Source: Flavobacterium sp. N1736 (GTDB taxonomy: Bacteria > Bacteroidota > Bacteroidia > Flavobacteriales > Flavobacteriaceae). Taken from it: a stretch of 64,000 bases of DNA. Below the pieces are notes generated by a model. It worked only from the letters and a program-made list of their open reading frames with translations, was not told the origin of the DNA and ran no database searches. Positions within the stretch are counted from its first letter, which is position 1; each line of letters opens with the position of its first letter. The stretch covers positions 4,588,001 through 4,652,000 of the forward strand of contig NZ_CP109994.1 of assembly GCF_025947065.1 (NCBI RefSeq). Direction: 5' to 3'. The translations under genes were made by a program, and so were the position numbers. Positions 25,166 through 37,700 of this stretch are shown in pieces.

Positions 25166-26359
25166 ATGACAAGTTTGTTGGTAATTATAGTTTTAGTTTT
25201 ATTAGCAGTTGCATTGTGGCAATTGACCAAGATATTTGATCTTACTCAGGTAGGATCTTCTTCGGACGATTCGCAAGTTGCATCAGATAATGATAATAAT
25301 GTACAAGGTTATATTATGTTTGGCTTCTTGGCATTCATATATATATTTACGATTTATGGTTTATTAAAATGGGGTGGTTTAGCACTTCATACTCCTGCAT
25401 CAGAGCATGGGCTTTTAGTAGACAGCTTAATGAATATTACTTGGGTTTTAATTTTTGTAGTTCAATTTATTACACAAGGTTTATTATATTGGTTCTCTTT
25501 TAAAAATAGAGGAAATAAAGATAAAAAAGCATTATTTTTTGCTGATAGTAATAAATTAGAAGCAATTTGGAGTATTATTCCATCTGTAGTTTTAGCTTGT
25601 TTGATTCTTTACGGATTGTATGCATGGAACAATATTATGTTTGTTGACAAAGATGAAGATGTAATTGAAATTGAATTATATGCTCAACAATTTAAATGGA
25701 CAGCAAGATATGCAGGACAAGATAATGTTTTAGGTAAAGCTAACGTACGTTTGATTGAAGGTATAAATACTTTAGGAGTTGATATGTCAGATCCGAATGC
25801 TCAGGATGATATTGTAGTTTCTGAGTTACATATTCCTAAAGGTAAAAAAGTACATTTCAAAATGCGTTCTCAAGACGTATTGCACTCAGCTTATATGCCT
25901 CACTTTAGAGCGCAAATGAACTGTGTTCCCGGAATGGTTACTGAGTTTGCTTTTATTCCAACTTATACAACTTCTGAATATAGAGAATTACCTTTTATGA
26001 TCGAGAAAGTTGCAAACATCAACAAACTTAGAGCTGAAAAAAGCGTTGAGTTAGTTGCAAAAGGAGGTACAGCTTTAGATCCTTACACATTTGATTATTT
26101 ATTATTATGTAATAAAATTTGTGGAGCTTCTCACTACAACATGCAAATGAAGGTAGTTGTTGATACTCCGGAAGATTATAAAAAATGGTTAGGCGAAAAA
26201 ACTACTTTAGCTCAGGATATTAAAGCGGCAGCTGCTGCTAAAGCACCGGCTGAAGGAGCAGAAGCTACTACAGATAGTACAACTAATACAGCTAAAGATA
26301 CTGTTAAAGCAGTTATTGATACTGTTAAAGCAGTTGTAGCTAAAGTTGCTATGAAATAA
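25166..26359 (+). CDS. coxB: Cytochrome c oxidase subunit II (CuA subunit)
   Basis: A 397-residue protein. The periplasmic cupredoxin domain (about 160-345) has the CuA ligands: a His in DVLHSAYMPHF and the motif CNKICGASHYNM (C-x3-C-x3-H-x2-M). There are four hydrophobic segments before it (about 2-18, 48-70, 87-110, 135-158), where the usual subunit II has two. No CxxCH is present, so this is not a caa3-type fused subunit; electrons must come from ActA/ActE or a soluble carrier. The tail is low-complexity Ala/Thr/Lys. It follows actF by 19 bases in the same operon. Confidence 0.93.
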   Translation: MTSLLVIIVLVLLAVALWQLTKIFDLTQVGSSSDDSQVASDNDNNVQGYIMFGFLAFIYIFTIYGLLKWGGLALHTPASEHGLLVDSLMNITWVLIFVVQFITQGLLYWFSFKNRGNKDKKALFFADSNKLEAIWSIIPSVVLACLILYGLYAWNNIMFVDKDEDVIEIELYAQQFKWTARYAGQDNVLGKANVRLIEGINTLGVDMSDPNAQDDIVVSELHIPKGKKVHFKMRSQDVLHSAYMPHFRAQMNCVPGMVTEFAFIPTYTTSEYRELPFMIEKVANINKLRAEKSVELVAKGGTALDPYTFDYLLLCNKICGASHYNMQMKVVVDTPEDYKKWLGEKTTLAQDIKAAAAAKAPAEGAEATTDSTTNTAKDTVKAVIDTVKAVVAKVAMK

Positions 26360-26390
26360 TATTTATTAAGAAAATTTAAAGTACACATAT

Positions 26391-28193
26391 ATGTCAGCAG
26401 AAGCGCACGATCACGATCACGGACACGATCACGAGCACGAACATCATCATAAAGACACGTTCATTACTAAATATATCTTTAGTATTGATCACAAAATGAT
26501 TGCTAAGCAATACTTAATTACCGGTATCATTATGGGTATTATTGGTATTGCAATGTCCTTGCTTTTCAGAATGCAATTAGCATGGCCAGAAGAGTCTTTC
26601 AAAATCTTTAATGTTTTATTAGGAGATAAATTTGCACCTGATGGTGTAATGGCAAATGATATTTATTTGGCTTTAGTAACAATTCACGGTACCATCATGG
26701 TATTCTTTGTACTGACAGCCGGTTTAAGTGGAACGTTTAGTAACTTACTTATTCCGCTTCAAATTGGAGCAAGAGATATGGCTTCTGGATTCATGAACAT
26801 GATTTCATACTGGTTGTTTTTCTTATCTGCTGTAATTATGTTAAGTTCTTTATTTGTTGAAGCTGGACCAGCTTCTGCAGGTTGGACAATTTATCCTCCA
26901 TTAAGTGCTTTACCACAAGCAATTCCAGGTTCTGGAACGGGTATGACTTTATGGTTAGTTTCTATGGCTATCTTTATTGCATCTTCTTTAATGGGATCTT
27001 TAAATTACATCGTAACTGTAATCAATTTAAGAACTAAAGGAATGTCTATGACAAGACTTCCACTTACAATCTGGACATTTTTCGTAACAGCTATCATTGG
27101 TGTTATTTCATTCCCGGTGTTGTTATCGGCTGCTTTATTATTGATTTTTGACAGAAGTTTTGGTACTTCATTCTTCTTATCTGATATTTATATCGCTGGA
27201 GAAGTTTTACATTACCAAGGTGGTTCACCTGTATTGTTCGAGCACTTATTCTGGTTCTTAGGACACCCTGAGGTTTATATCGTAATCTTACCAGCAATGG
27301 GTCTTGTTTCTGAAATTATGGCTACGAACTCTCGTAAACCAATCTTTGGATACAGAGCGATGATTATGTCAGTTCTTGCAATTGCATTTTTATCTACAAT
27401 TGTTTGGGGTCACCATATGTTTATTTCAGGTATGAATCCTTTCTTAGGATCTGTATTTACCTTTACAACTTTATTGATTGCGATTCCATCTGCTGTAAAA
27501 GCTTTTAACTGGATTACAACTTTATGGAAAGGTAACCTGCAATTCAACCCTGCAATGTTATTCTCTATCGGAATGGTTTCTACTTTCATCACTGGAGGTT
27601 TAACCGGAATCATTTTAGGAGATAGTACTTTAGATATTAATGTTCACGATACTTACTTCGTTATTGCTCACTTTCACTTAGTAATGGGTATCTCTGCACT
27701 TTACGGAATGTTTGCTGGTATTTACCACTGGTTCCCTAAAATGTACGGAAGAATGTTGAATAAAAACTTAGGTTATATTCACTTTTGGGTAACTGCAGTT
27801 TGTGCTTACGGAGTATTTTTCCCAATGCACTTTATCGGATTAGCTGGTTTACCAAGACGTTATTATACAAACACAAACTTCCCATTATTTGATGATTTAC
27901 AAAATGTGAATGTTTTAATTACAACATTTGCTCTTGTAGGAGGAGCTTTCCAATTGGTATTCTTGTACAACTTTTTTAGTAGTATTTTCTACGGTAAGAA
28001 AGCAACACAAAATCCATGGAGATCTACAACATTAGAATGGACAACTCCGGTAGAACATATTCACGGTAACTGGCCAGGTGAAATTCCTCACGTATACCGT
28101 TGGCCGTATGACTATAGTAACCCAAATCACGATGTAGATTTTGTACCGCAAAATGTACCAATGAAAGAAGGTGAAGAAGTTTTACACCACTAA
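26391..28193 (+). CDS. coxA: Cytochrome c oxidase subunit I
   Basis: A 600-residue heme-copper oxidase core subunit with twelve or more hydrophobic segments. Ligands visible: low-spin heme His in TIHGTIMVFF; CuB His with cross-linked Tyr in GHPEVYIVILP; the CuB His pair in WGHHMFISGM; heme a3 and low-spin heme His in HDTYFVIAHFHLVMG. The Tyr in the GHPEVY motif marks an A-type oxidase. The N-terminus carries a run of His, Asp and Glu (about residues 5-22, HDHDHGHDHEHEHHH). It reduces oxygen to water and pumps protons. Last gene of the act-cox operon, followed by a terminator. Confidence 0.96.
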   Translation: MSAEAHDHDHGHDHEHEHHHKDTFITKYIFSIDHKMIAKQYLITGIIMGIIGIAMSLLFRMQLAWPEESFKIFNVLLGDKFAPDGVMANDIYLALVTIHGTIMVFFVLTAGLSGTFSNLLIPLQIGARDMASGFMNMISYWLFFLSAVIMLSSLFVEAGPASAGWTIYPPLSALPQAIPGSGTGMTLWLVSMAIFIASSLMGSLNYIVTVINLRTKGMSMTRLPLTIWTFFVTAIIGVISFPVLLSAALLLIFDRSFGTSFFLSDIYIAGEVLHYQGGSPVLFEHLFWFLGHPEVYIVILPAMGLVSEIMATNSRKPIFGYRAMIMSVLAIAFLSTIVWGHHMFISGMNPFLGSVFTFTTLLIAIPSAVKAFNWITTLWKGNLQFNPAMLFSIGMVSTFITGGLTGIILGDSTLDINVHDTYFVIAHFHLVMGISALYGMFAGIYHWFPKMYGRMLNKNLGYIHFWVTAVCAYGVFFPMHFIGLAGLPRRYYTNTNFPLFDDLQNVNVLITTFALVGGAFQLVFLYNFFSSIFYGKKATQNPWRSTTLEWTTPVEHIHGNWPGEIPHVYRWPYDYSNPNHDVDFVPQNVPMKEGEEVLHH

Positions 28194-28203
28194 AAATATT
28201 TTA

Positions 28204-28232
28204 GAAGACCATCTGAAGAGATGGTCTTTTTT
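28204..28232 (+). terminator. Intrinsic terminator after coxA
   Basis: AGACCATC TGAAGA GATGGTCT followed by a T run; it ends the long act-cox transcript. Confidence 0.9.
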
Positions 28233-28324
28233 ATTTTCAACAAAATCTGATTAAATAAGAATACCAATATTTTATTTGAAATTTATCTATTTTACAAACT
28301 GATTACTTTGTCTATCTTTGTAAA

Positions 28325-29347
28325 ATGAATGAAAACCTAGATCCCACTACAAATGGGTACAATCCAGAAGAATTAGATCTTGAAAAAAGATTACGTCCGC
28401 TGTCATTTGATGATTTTGCCGGACAAGATCAAGTTTTGGAGAATTTAAAAGTATTTGTTGCTGCTGCCAATCAACGTGGTGAAGCTCTTGATCATACACT
28501 TTTTCATGGACCTCCCGGATTGGGGAAAACTACTTTGGCTAATATTCTGGCTAATGAACTTGAAGTTGGAATCAAAATTACTTCCGGACCTGTTTTAGAC
28601 AAACCTGGAGACTTGGCTGGTTTATTGACAAATCTTGACGAAAGAGACGTTCTGTTCATTGATGAAATTCATCGTTTGAGCCCAATTGTCGAAGAATATT
28701 TATATTCTGCAATGGAAGATTTCAAAATTGATATTATGATCGAGTCCGGACCAAATGCCAGAACGGTGCAAATCAATTTAAATCCTTTTACTTTAATTGG
28801 CGCAACAACCCGTTCAGGATTATTAACGGCGCCAATGCGTGCACGTTTTGGGATCTCATCCCGATTACAATATTATACAACTGAACTTTTAACTACTATT
28901 GTCGAAAGAAGTTCTTCTATACTTAAAATGCCAATTTCATTAGATGCTGCTATCGAAATTGCCGGTCGTAGTCGTGGTACACCTCGTATTGCTAATGCAT
29001 TGTTACGAAGAGTGCGAGATTTTGCACAAATAAAAGGAAACGGAACTATCGATCTTGAAATAGCACGCTATGCATTAAAAGCACTTCATGTTGATGCACA
29101 CGGTCTTGACGAAATGGATAACAAAATATTGTTAACCATCATTAATAAATTCAAAGGCGGACCTGTAGGACTTTCTACTTTGGCAACTGCAGTTTCTGAA
29201 AGCAGCGAAACCATAGAGGAAGTTTATGAACCTTTCCTGATTCAGGAAGGATTTATTATGCGAACTCCAAGAGGAAGAGAAGTTACAGATAAAGCTTATA
29301 AACATTTAGGGAAGATAAATACCAATATTCAAGGCGGGTTATTTTAA
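28325..29347 (+). CDS. ruvB: Holliday junction branch migration helicase RuvB
   Basis: A 340-residue AAA+ ATPase, the motor of the RuvABC complex. It has Walker [12 protein letters not shown], Walker B DEIHRL, the sensor stretch GATTRSGLL, the arginine-finger region [20 protein letters not shown], and the C-terminal winged helix ([15 protein letters not shown]). A -7 box TATCTTTG at 28313-28320 ends only 4 bases before the ATG, so the mRNA may be leaderless or start from a slightly earlier promoter. ruvA lies 21 kb away. Confidence 0.97.
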   Translation: MNENLDPTTNGYNPEELDLEKRLRPLSFDDFAGQDQVLENLKVFVAAANQRGEALDHTLFHGPPGLGKTTLANILANELEVGIKITSGPVLDKPGDLAGLLTNLDERDVLFIDEIHRLSPIVEEYLYSAMEDFKIDIMIESGPNARTVQINLNPFTLIGATTRSGLLTAPMRARFGISSRLQYYTTELLTTIVERSSSILKMPISLDAAIEIAGRSRGTPRIANALLRRVRDFAQIKGNGTIDLEIARYALKALHVDAHGLDEMDNKILLTIINKFKGGPVGLSTLATAVSESSETIEEVYEPFLIQEGFIMRTPRGREVTDKAYKHLGKINTNIQGGLF

Positions 29348-29356
29348 AAATATACT

Positions 29357-30172
29357 ATGAGGCATTTCATTTTATTATTGCTGTTTAGTTGTTTCAGTTC
29401 TTTTGGGCAAACTAAGTATTTTTCGCATCTTGCTTATGGAAAATCATCTCAACAGGTTTTAGATTTGTATATTCCTGACGGGGATTTAAAAAATGTACCT
29501 GTTGTTATACTACTTCATGGCGGAGCCTGGACTATGGGCGGACTTGAATACACTAGTAAACATGCTCAGGATATATGCAATAAAGGATTTGTTGTAGCTA
29601 ATGTTGATTATCGTTACATAAACGACAAGATTTCTGCGAAGGATTTATTAGCTGATATTGGAGCTGCGGTTAGTTATGTTTCAGATGCTTCTGGAAAATA
29701 CGGTTATGCTAAAACGGGTTATCATATTGTTGGAATTAGTGCAGGAGCGCATTTGGCATTATTATATGGATATACTGAAAAAAGCATGAAATCTATAACA
29801 GCACTCTGTGCACCTTCAAGATTAGATTCTACTGAAATATTAGAATTTCTTAAAAAGAATGGTCTTTTAAGCACTATTGAAAAATTGGCTGGAGCAAAAT
29901 TCAAAGCAAATGGAAGTAATCCCGCATTTGTCGCAATAAGCCCTTTCAAAAATATCTCAAATATGCCGACATTATTGATACATGGTGATGCGGATCCTTT
30001 GGTTAATGTAAGTCAATCTCAAAATCTTTATACCGAATTAAAAAACAAAGGAGTAGAGACAAAATTGATAATTAGAGAAGGTAAAGGCCATGATGTTGGA
30101 ATGAATTCTCCCGATACTGAAATTCAGAATATAAATGATATTACAGAGTGGATTAAAAAGCATAATAACTAA
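29357..30172 (+). CDS. Secreted alpha/beta hydrolase (esterase/lipase-like)
   Basis: A 271-residue protein with a signal peptide (about 1-18, ending SFGQ) and an alpha/beta hydrolase fold. The oxyanion-hole motif HGGAW is that of the hormone-sensitive lipase/BD-FAE esterase group. The nucleophile elbow is GISAG, and the acid and base are probably Asp in HGDADPLVN and His in GKGHDVG. It would cleave a carboxylic ester in the periplasm or outside. It sits 9 bases after ruvB and 2 bases before queG, so the three are probably cotranscribed, though no functional link is evident. Confidence 0.88.
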   Translation: MRHFILLLLFSCFSSFGQTKYFSHLAYGKSSQQVLDLYIPDGDLKNVPVVILLHGGAWTMGGLEYTSKHAQDICNKGFVVANVDYRYINDKISAKDLLADIGAAVSYVSDASGKYGYAKTGYHIVGISAGAHLALLYGYTEKSMKSITALCAPSRLDSTEILEFLKKNGLLSTIEKLAGAKFKANGSNPAFVAISPFKNISNMPTLLIHGDADPLVNVSQSQNLYTELKNKGVETKLIIREGKGHDVGMNSPDTEIQNINDITEWIKKHNN

Positions 30173-30174
30173 AG

Positions 30175-31095
30175 TTGATTGATAAGGAAAAATACACGCA
30201 ATTTATTAAAGCCGAATCTAAAAGACTCGGCTTTCTTTCTTGTGGTATTTCGAAGGCTGGTTTTTTAGAAGAAGAAGCACCTCGTCTTGAAAACTGGCTT
30301 AAAAATAATAGTCATGGTCAAATGTCATACATGGAAAACCATTTTGACAAACGACTAGATCCAACATTATTAGTTGATGATGCTAAAAGTGTTGTGTCAC
30401 TTTTATTGAATTATTATCCTGCTGAATCTCAAACTGAGGAAAGTTTTAAAATCTCTAAATACGCTTACGGCCAGGATTATCATTTTGTAATTAAAGAGAA
30501 GTTAAAAGAATTACTTTTTTCAATTCAGGAAAATATAGGAGAAGTTGCGGGTAGAGCATTTGTTGATTCTGCCCCAGTTTTAGATAAAGCCTGGGCCGCC
30601 AAAAGCGGTTTGGGGTGGATTGGAAAAAATAGTAATTTAATAACTCAGAGAGTTGGTTCTTTTTATTTTATTGCTGAATTAATTTTAGATTTAGAATTAG
30701 AATATGATCACGCTACAACAGATCATTGCGGCTCATGCACTGCTTGTATCGACGCTTGTCCGACACAAGCGATAGTTGCACCTTATGTTGTAGATGGAAG
30801 CAAATGCATATCCTATTACACCATCGAACTCAAAGAAAATATTCCGTATGATATGAAAGGAAAGTTTGATGAGTGGATGTTTGGCTGTGACACTTGTCAG
30901 GATGTTTGTCCGTGGAATAGGTTCTCAAAACCTCACTCAGAACCATTATTTAATCCAAACCCTGATTTACTTTCTTTCACCAAAAAAGATTGGGAAGAAA
31001 TTACAGAAGAAACCTTTCGGATTGTTTTTAAAAATTCACCTATAAAACGAACAAAGTTCGATGGTTTAAAACGTAATATAAAATTTTTGGAATAA
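30175..31095 (+). CDS. queG: Epoxyqueuosine reductase QueG
   Basis: A 306-residue enzyme that reduces epoxyqueuosine to queuosine in tRNA, the last step of queuosine synthesis, using cobalamin and two 4Fe-4S clusters. The cluster motifs are [13 protein letters not shown] and [11 protein letters not shown]. The N-terminal catalytic half includes KYAYGQDYH and the [18 protein letters not shown] segment. The start appears to be TTG at 30175, two bases after the upstream stop; the next in-frame ATG falls inside conserved sequence. Confidence 0.95.
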   Translation: MIDKEKYTQFIKAESKRLGFLSCGISKAGFLEEEAPRLENWLKNNSHGQMSYMENHFDKRLDPTLLVDDAKSVVSLLLNYYPAESQTEESFKISKYAYGQDYHFVIKEKLKELLFSIQENIGEVAGRAFVDSAPVLDKAWAAKSGLGWIGKNSNLITQRVGSFYFIAELILDLELEYDHATTDHCGSCTACIDACPTQAIVAPYVVDGSKCISYYTIELKENIPYDMKGKFDEWMFGCDTCQDVCPWNRFSKPHSEPLFNPNPDLLSFTKKDWEEITEETFRIVFKNSPIKRTKFDGLKRNIKFLE

Positions 31096-31729
31096 TTTTA
31101 TATTGTCTTTTTTAAAGAATTTACTTCTTTTTTTTATCATATTTTTTTCTATTCCTCTCTCCTTCGGGCTACTTTATTTATTCCCATTTAAATTTAAAAA
31201 AACTATTTAAGGTTATGCGATTTTTATAAGTTATTCCTATTAGGAATACTTTATTAATAACCTGTATTTCAATTATTTAGGCGTTTTTTTAGAAGATAGA
31301 TTTGTAAGATATTTTTGTGTATTCATTAGTATATTTCTAAATCATTAATAAATCAATAAAAATTTAAGAATTTTCTGCGTTATTATTGCCAAATAGTTAA
31401 GTTTTATAAGGTCTTAGGTTAATTTTTGTCGATAAAAAGTGCCGTTAAACGTTTTTTCGGGTAGTTTGTCGACGAAACTAGCTAGTATAGAGGTGTTTGT
31501 ATATTTTCGCGCATCCAAATTACTAATTTAACCTAGAGACAACAGTACGTCTTGAACCTAATAATTCTTATGGTCCGAACACTACTTTTTTATTTTATAG
31601 ACGTTGAAAAATCTTTTGTGAGATTTTTCAAATCCATATCCTTTCTTTTATCGTATCTGTCATATATGTTGAAAAACACTTTCCTTTTTTCAACTCCTAA
31701 TATTTCTATTATTCAAACAATAGCTGTCT
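31096..31729. other. 634-base gap: likely promoter region and long leader of the adhesin gene
   Basis: No convincing protein gene. A near-consensus promoter (TTTT, 19 bases, TATTTTTG at 31310-31317) would give a leader of about 400 bases. A second -7-like TATTTTCG is at 31502-31509, downstream of an imperfect palindrome AGTTTGTCGACGAAACT (31463-31479). Two stem-loops of similar sequence lie closer to the gene: TTGAAAAATC / GATTTTTCAA (31604-31631) and GTTGAAAAA / TTTTTCAAC (31668-31694). A 61-codon frame at 31552-31737 is hydrophobic by AT-rich composition only and overlaps the adhesin start. Confidence 0.5.
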
Positions 31730-34700
31730 ATGCGTAACTTTACTCTTAGCAAGTTTAATTCATTTAAACTAGTTTTTTTTATTTTATTATTATTAAGCAC
31801 TACTCAAACCAGAGCTCAGTTTCCTTATTCGCAGTCATTTAAAAATTCGACAGCACCAGGTGTTTTGTTTGGAGGGAGTCCTGTTGCATTTCTAACAGCA
31901 GGGGCAGGAGCAAAAGACGGATATACTGATTTAGAAGGATCGGGTTATTTAAGACTTACAAATAGCCAAGGAAGTCAGAAAGGTATTGTATACTCAGATA
32001 TGTATTCGTTTCCGTCTGCTTATGGTATGACAATTACATTTGAATATTATACTCATGGGGGAAATGGTGCCGATGGTATAGCTTTTATATTATTTGATGC
32101 CACAGCTTCGCCAGTTGCAACTGGTGCTTTTGGAGGTTCTTTGGGTTATGCACAAAGAAATACAGAAACAGGTTTCTCTAAGGGGTATCTTGGAATTGGG
32201 ATTGATGAATATGGAAATTATTCGGCAAATAATGAAGGAAAAAGTGGTGGAGTAGCAGTATTACCCAGTAATATTACTTTAAGAGGTGCAGGAACAGGAA
32301 CTACCGGTTATGCTTATTTAACTTCAGTACAAACTACAGCATTAGCAACCCCGTTTAATGTTGCCGGTAATGACAGAACAGCTACTGACAATACTAAAGC
32401 CGGATTTAGAAAAATGGAAGTAGTTTTAAAACCACGTTCAGGGGGTGGTTTTTTTATTAATGTTTATCTAACACATGGAAGTGTAAGAGATTTAATTATT
32501 AATAACTATGCCTACACAACTACAGCACCTTCAAATTTAAAATTTGCAATTTCTTCTTCGACAGGAGGGTCAAATAATTTTCATGAAATTCGTAATTTAA
32601 ATATCACAGTAGATCAGTCAACACTTTTAACACCGGTAGCCAATGCCGATTCTTTAATAGGTTGTGTTGGTTTGCCTGCGACTTCTGGAGACATTACTGC
32701 AAATGATAATGGTACTGTTAATACATTAGGAACAATTAATAAATCTACTGTAGATTTAGATACTGCTACAGCAGGTATTCAAACATCAAATACAGTTGCC
32801 GGAAAAGGAACATTTACATATGATTCATCAACAGGCAATGTTACTTTCACGCCTTTAAACAATACAGTAGTTGGTCCGGTTGCCATTAATTATACGTTTA
32901 ATGATACGTATAATAAGACATCTAATTCTTCTACAATAACGTACAATACTTATACGCCAATAGCTAATAATACAATTACTGCACCTTCGCCATCTTCATT
33001 TTGTACAAGTCCAAATGATCCGGGTAATATTGTTGGATCAACTGCAACAGGTGGTACAACTACATTAACATATCAATGGTACAGTAGTTTAGATAATGTA
33101 ACTTTTAATCCTATTTCAGGAGCTACCGGTTTAAGTTATGATCCGCCTAGCACAAGTACAACAGCATATTATAGAAGAGAAGTAACATCAGCAACCTGTA
33201 AAAACACAAGTAATGTAGTGTCTATAATTTTTGGAACTGCAAGTACACCAACCGCTACAGCTGCAACGGCCGTAACATGTAATAGTTTTACAGCAAACTG
33301 GAATGCAGTACCTAATGCTTCATCCTATGGATTATCAGTTTCTACAAATTCAGGATTTACCAGCCATGTAGGTAATTTTGATGGAAGGGATCTTACCTCT
33401 GCCACTTCGTATAATGTTACAGGTTTAACTTCCGGACAAACATATTATTTCAAAGTTTGGTCTTTCAATTCATGCGGAGTTGGAGCAACATCATCTAATG
33501 TGATTTCAGTAATTGTAGGTAATGGATCGGTTGCCGGAACAGTATCTTCAGCACAAACAATTTGTTCAGGGTCATCTCCCGCAGATTTAACTTTAAATGG
33601 TTATACAGGAACAATTCAATGGCAGTCATCAACAGATAATAGCTCTTTCAATAATATTTTGTCAGCCACTGGCTCAACTTTAACAAGTGCCCAAATGGGT
33701 ACACTTTCGGCAAATAAATATTATAGAGCAGTCGTAACCAGTGGTTCATGTACACCGGCAAATACAGCTTCTGTTTTAATTACAATTAGTCCGGTACCAA
33801 CATTAGCAACAGCTGCACAATCAGCTACGGTTTGTGTGGGTTCTACAGCAAGAATAAACTTAACAGGTTTATTGGCCAATAGTACATCTACTATTGTTTA
33901 TTCTATAGATGGAGTATCTCAAACCCCGGTTACGGGAGTAATCGCAAATGCATCAGGTGCGAGCGGATTTGATTCTGCAGTTTTAACAGCTGCCAATGAT
34001 GGAAAAATATTAAAAATAACAGGAATTACAACAACAAGTACAACACCAAACTGTACAAGTGCTGTTGATAAAGATGTAGTACTAAGTGTAAATGCCACTT
34101 CAATTGGAGGAACAATTGCAGCAGTACCGGCAATTTGTGCGGGAACTTCACCAGCCAATTTAGTTTTAAGCGGAAATACAGGAACAGTTGTAAAATGGCA
34201 GAAATCTACCGATTCTGGATTTACAAGCCCTGTTGATATTGCAGGAAATTCAACCACGTTAACAGGAGCAACTATTGGAAACTTAAATACCAGTACTTAT
34301 TTTAGAGCTATAGTTCAAAATGGAGTTTGTTCTGCAGCTTTCTCTAGTTCTGTCCTTGTAACTGTTAATGCATTACCAACTATACTTTCATTAACCGGAA
34401 ATACCATTTGTGTTTCACCGGGTGGAAACGGAACCATTACATCTTCAACTTCAGAAACAGGAATAAGTTATCAATTATATAATTCAGGTAATACCGCAGT
34501 TCAAACAGCAAAATCAGGTACAGGATCAGCATTAAGCTGGACAGGTCTTGCAGCCGGAAATGGTTATTATGTGATTGCAACAAATACTTCTACGACTTGT
34601 ACTTCTACAAGTGGTACAGTAAATATTACAACAACGCCAAATCCTGTAGCACTTACATTAACAGGAAGTTCGATTTGTGTTTCGCCTGGCGGAAACGGAA

Positions 34701-37700
34701 CCATTACATCTTCAACTTCGGCGACGGGAATAAATTATCAGTTATATAATTCAGGTAATACCGCAGTTCAAACAGCAAAATCAGGTACAGGATCAGCATT
34801 AAGCTGGACAGGTCTTGCAGCCGGAAATGGTTATTATGTGATTGCAACAAATACTTCTACGACTTGTACTTCTACAAGCAGTACAGTAAATATTACAACA
34901 ACGCCAAATCCTGTAGTTCTTATATTAACAGGAAGTTCAATTTGTGTTTCACCTGGTGGAAACGGAACCATCACATCTTCAACTTCAGAAACAGGAATAA
35001 GTTACCAATTATTTAATTCAGGTAATACGGCAGTTCAAACGGCAAAATCAGGTACAGGATCAGCATTAAGTTGGACAGGTCTTGCAGCTGGAAACGGTTA
35101 TTATGTAGTTGCAACAAACACTTCTACTACTTGTTCTTCTACAAGCGGTACAGTAAATATTGTTACAACACCAAATCCTGTAGCCCTTGCATTAACAGGA
35201 AGTATGATTTGCGTTTCACCTGGAGCAAATGGAACCATTACATCCACAGCTTCAGTAACAGGAATCAATTATCAATTATATAATTCAGGTAATACGGCAG
35301 TTCAAACAGCAAAATCAGGTACAGGATCAGCTTTAAGCTGGACAGGTCTTGTAGCTGGAAATGGTTATTATGTGACAGGAACAAACGCTTCAACTACTTG
35401 TTCATCTGTGAGTAATATAGTTGATGTTGTAAATGATACTCAAAAGCCAACAATTACTTGTCCATCAAATGTTACGGCTGTAGCCGATGCCAATTCATGC
35501 GTTGCTACTGGAGTAAATTTAGGAACGCCTACAATTTCAGATAACTGTAGTGGAACAGTAACAACAATAAACAATGCACCATCGAGTTTTCCAATTGGAG
35601 TTACAACAGTAACATGGACAGCTACAGATGGTATGGGAAACACACAAACCTGTACCCAAACAGTAACAGTAAACGATACCCAAAAACCAACAATTACGTG
35701 CCCATCAAATGTTACGGCTGTAGCCGATACCAATTCATGTACTGCTACAGGAGTAATTTTAGGAACACCAGCAACAACGGACAATTGCACAGGCACAATA
35801 ACAGTAACCAACGATGCGCCATCAAGCTTTCCAATTGGTGTTACAACCGTAATCTGGACTGCTAAAGATACAGCAGGGAACACACAAACCTGTACCCAAA
35901 CAGTAACAGTAAACGATACCCAAAAACCAACAATTACGTGTCCAGCAAATGTTACGGCTGTAGCCGATACCAATTCATGTACTGCTACAGGAATTGTTTT
36001 GGGAACACCAGCAACAACGGACAATTGCACAGGCACAATAACAGTTACCAACGATGCGCCATCAAGCTTTCCAATTGGTGTTACAACCGTAACCTGGACT
36101 GCTAAAGATACAGCAGGAAATACGCAAACCTGTAGCCAAACAGTAACAATAAACGATACCCAAAAACCAACAATTACGTGCCCATCAAATGTTACGACTG
36201 TAGCCGATACCAATTCATGTACTGCTACAGGAGTTGTCTTGGGAACACCAACAACGACGGACAATTGCACAGGCACAATAACAGTAACCAACGATGCGCC
36301 ATCAAGTTTTCCAATTGGTGTTACAACCGTAACCTGGACTGCTAAAGACACAGCAGGAAACACACAAACCTGTTCTCAAACAGTTAAAGTAGTAGGTCCA
36401 ATTAAAGCAAATGATGATATTGTATTATCATTAAATGGATATACAGGAGGAACTACTGTTTCAAACGTATTAAGTAATGATCTTTTAAATTGTAATAATG
36501 TAATTGCAAGTGATATAAATCTTACTTTAACAAGTACTTTACCATCGGTTTTAAATTTTAATGCAACTACTGGATCAGTAACAGTTAATCCACAAACTCC
36601 TGCGGGAACTTACTCATTCGATTATACAATCTGTGAAAAATCAAATAGCACTAATTGCAGTACAGCTTCAGTTAAAATAACAGTTGTTGTTCCAACAATA
36701 AATGCGGTAACAGAAACGACAACATCAATCAACGGAAATACCGGCGGCACCACAATTTCATTAACTGCTAACGATACCTTAAACGGAAATCCTGTAGTTA
36801 TCGGAACAAATCTGGGAGAAGTAAAATTAACAGGCATCACAGTTCCAACAGGATTGACACTAAACCCAAACGGAACAATAACTGTTGCAGCAAATACTCC
36901 GGCAGGAAACTACAATGTAGAATACAGCATCTGCGAAATTACCAATCCAACAAACTGCGACACAGTAATTTCAGTAATTGTAGTTGGAAAACCAACAATT
37001 GATGCAGTAACAGAAACTGCAACATCAATCAACGGAAATACTGGAGGCACAACAACAGAATCACTAATTACAAACGATACCTTAAACGGAAATCCTATAG
37101 TTATCGGAACAAATCCCGGTGAAGTAAAATTAACAGGCATCACAGTTCCAACAGGATTGACACTAAACGCAAACGGAACAATAACTGTTGCAGCAAATAC
37201 TCCGGCAGGAAACTACAATGTAGAATACAGCATCTGCGAAATTACCAATCCAACAAACTGCGATACAGTAATTTCAGTAGTTACAGTTGGAAAACCAACA
37301 ATCGATGCGGTAACAGAAACGACAACAGAAGTTAACGGAAATACTGGAGGAACAACAACTTCATTAACTGCTAACGATACCTTAAACGGAAATCCTGTTG
37401 TAATTGGAACAAATCCCGGTGAAGTAAAATTAACAGGCATCATAGTCCAAGCAGGTTTAACACTAAACGCAAACGGAACAATAACTGTTGCAGCAAATAC
37501 TCCGGCAGGAAATTATAACGTAGAATACAGCATCTGCGAAATTACCAATCCAACAAACTGCGACACAGTAATTTCAGTAGTTACAGTTGGAAAACCAACA
37601 ATTGACGCTGTAACAGAAACTACAACAGAAGTTAACGGAAATATTGGAGGCACAACAACAGAATCACTAATTACAAACGATACCTTAAACGGAACTCCGG

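Noticed and set aside
31552..31737. A 61-codon hydrophobic frame just before the adhesin
   Set aside because: It overlaps the adhesin start, spans both leader stem-loops and its Phe/Leu/Ser content is explained by AT-rich DNA.
35440..36363. A 307-codon open frame on the minus strand inside the adhesin
   Set aside because: It is the antisense of the four HYR repeats; the open frame exists because the same 240-bp unit recurs, and the sense strand has clear domain homology.
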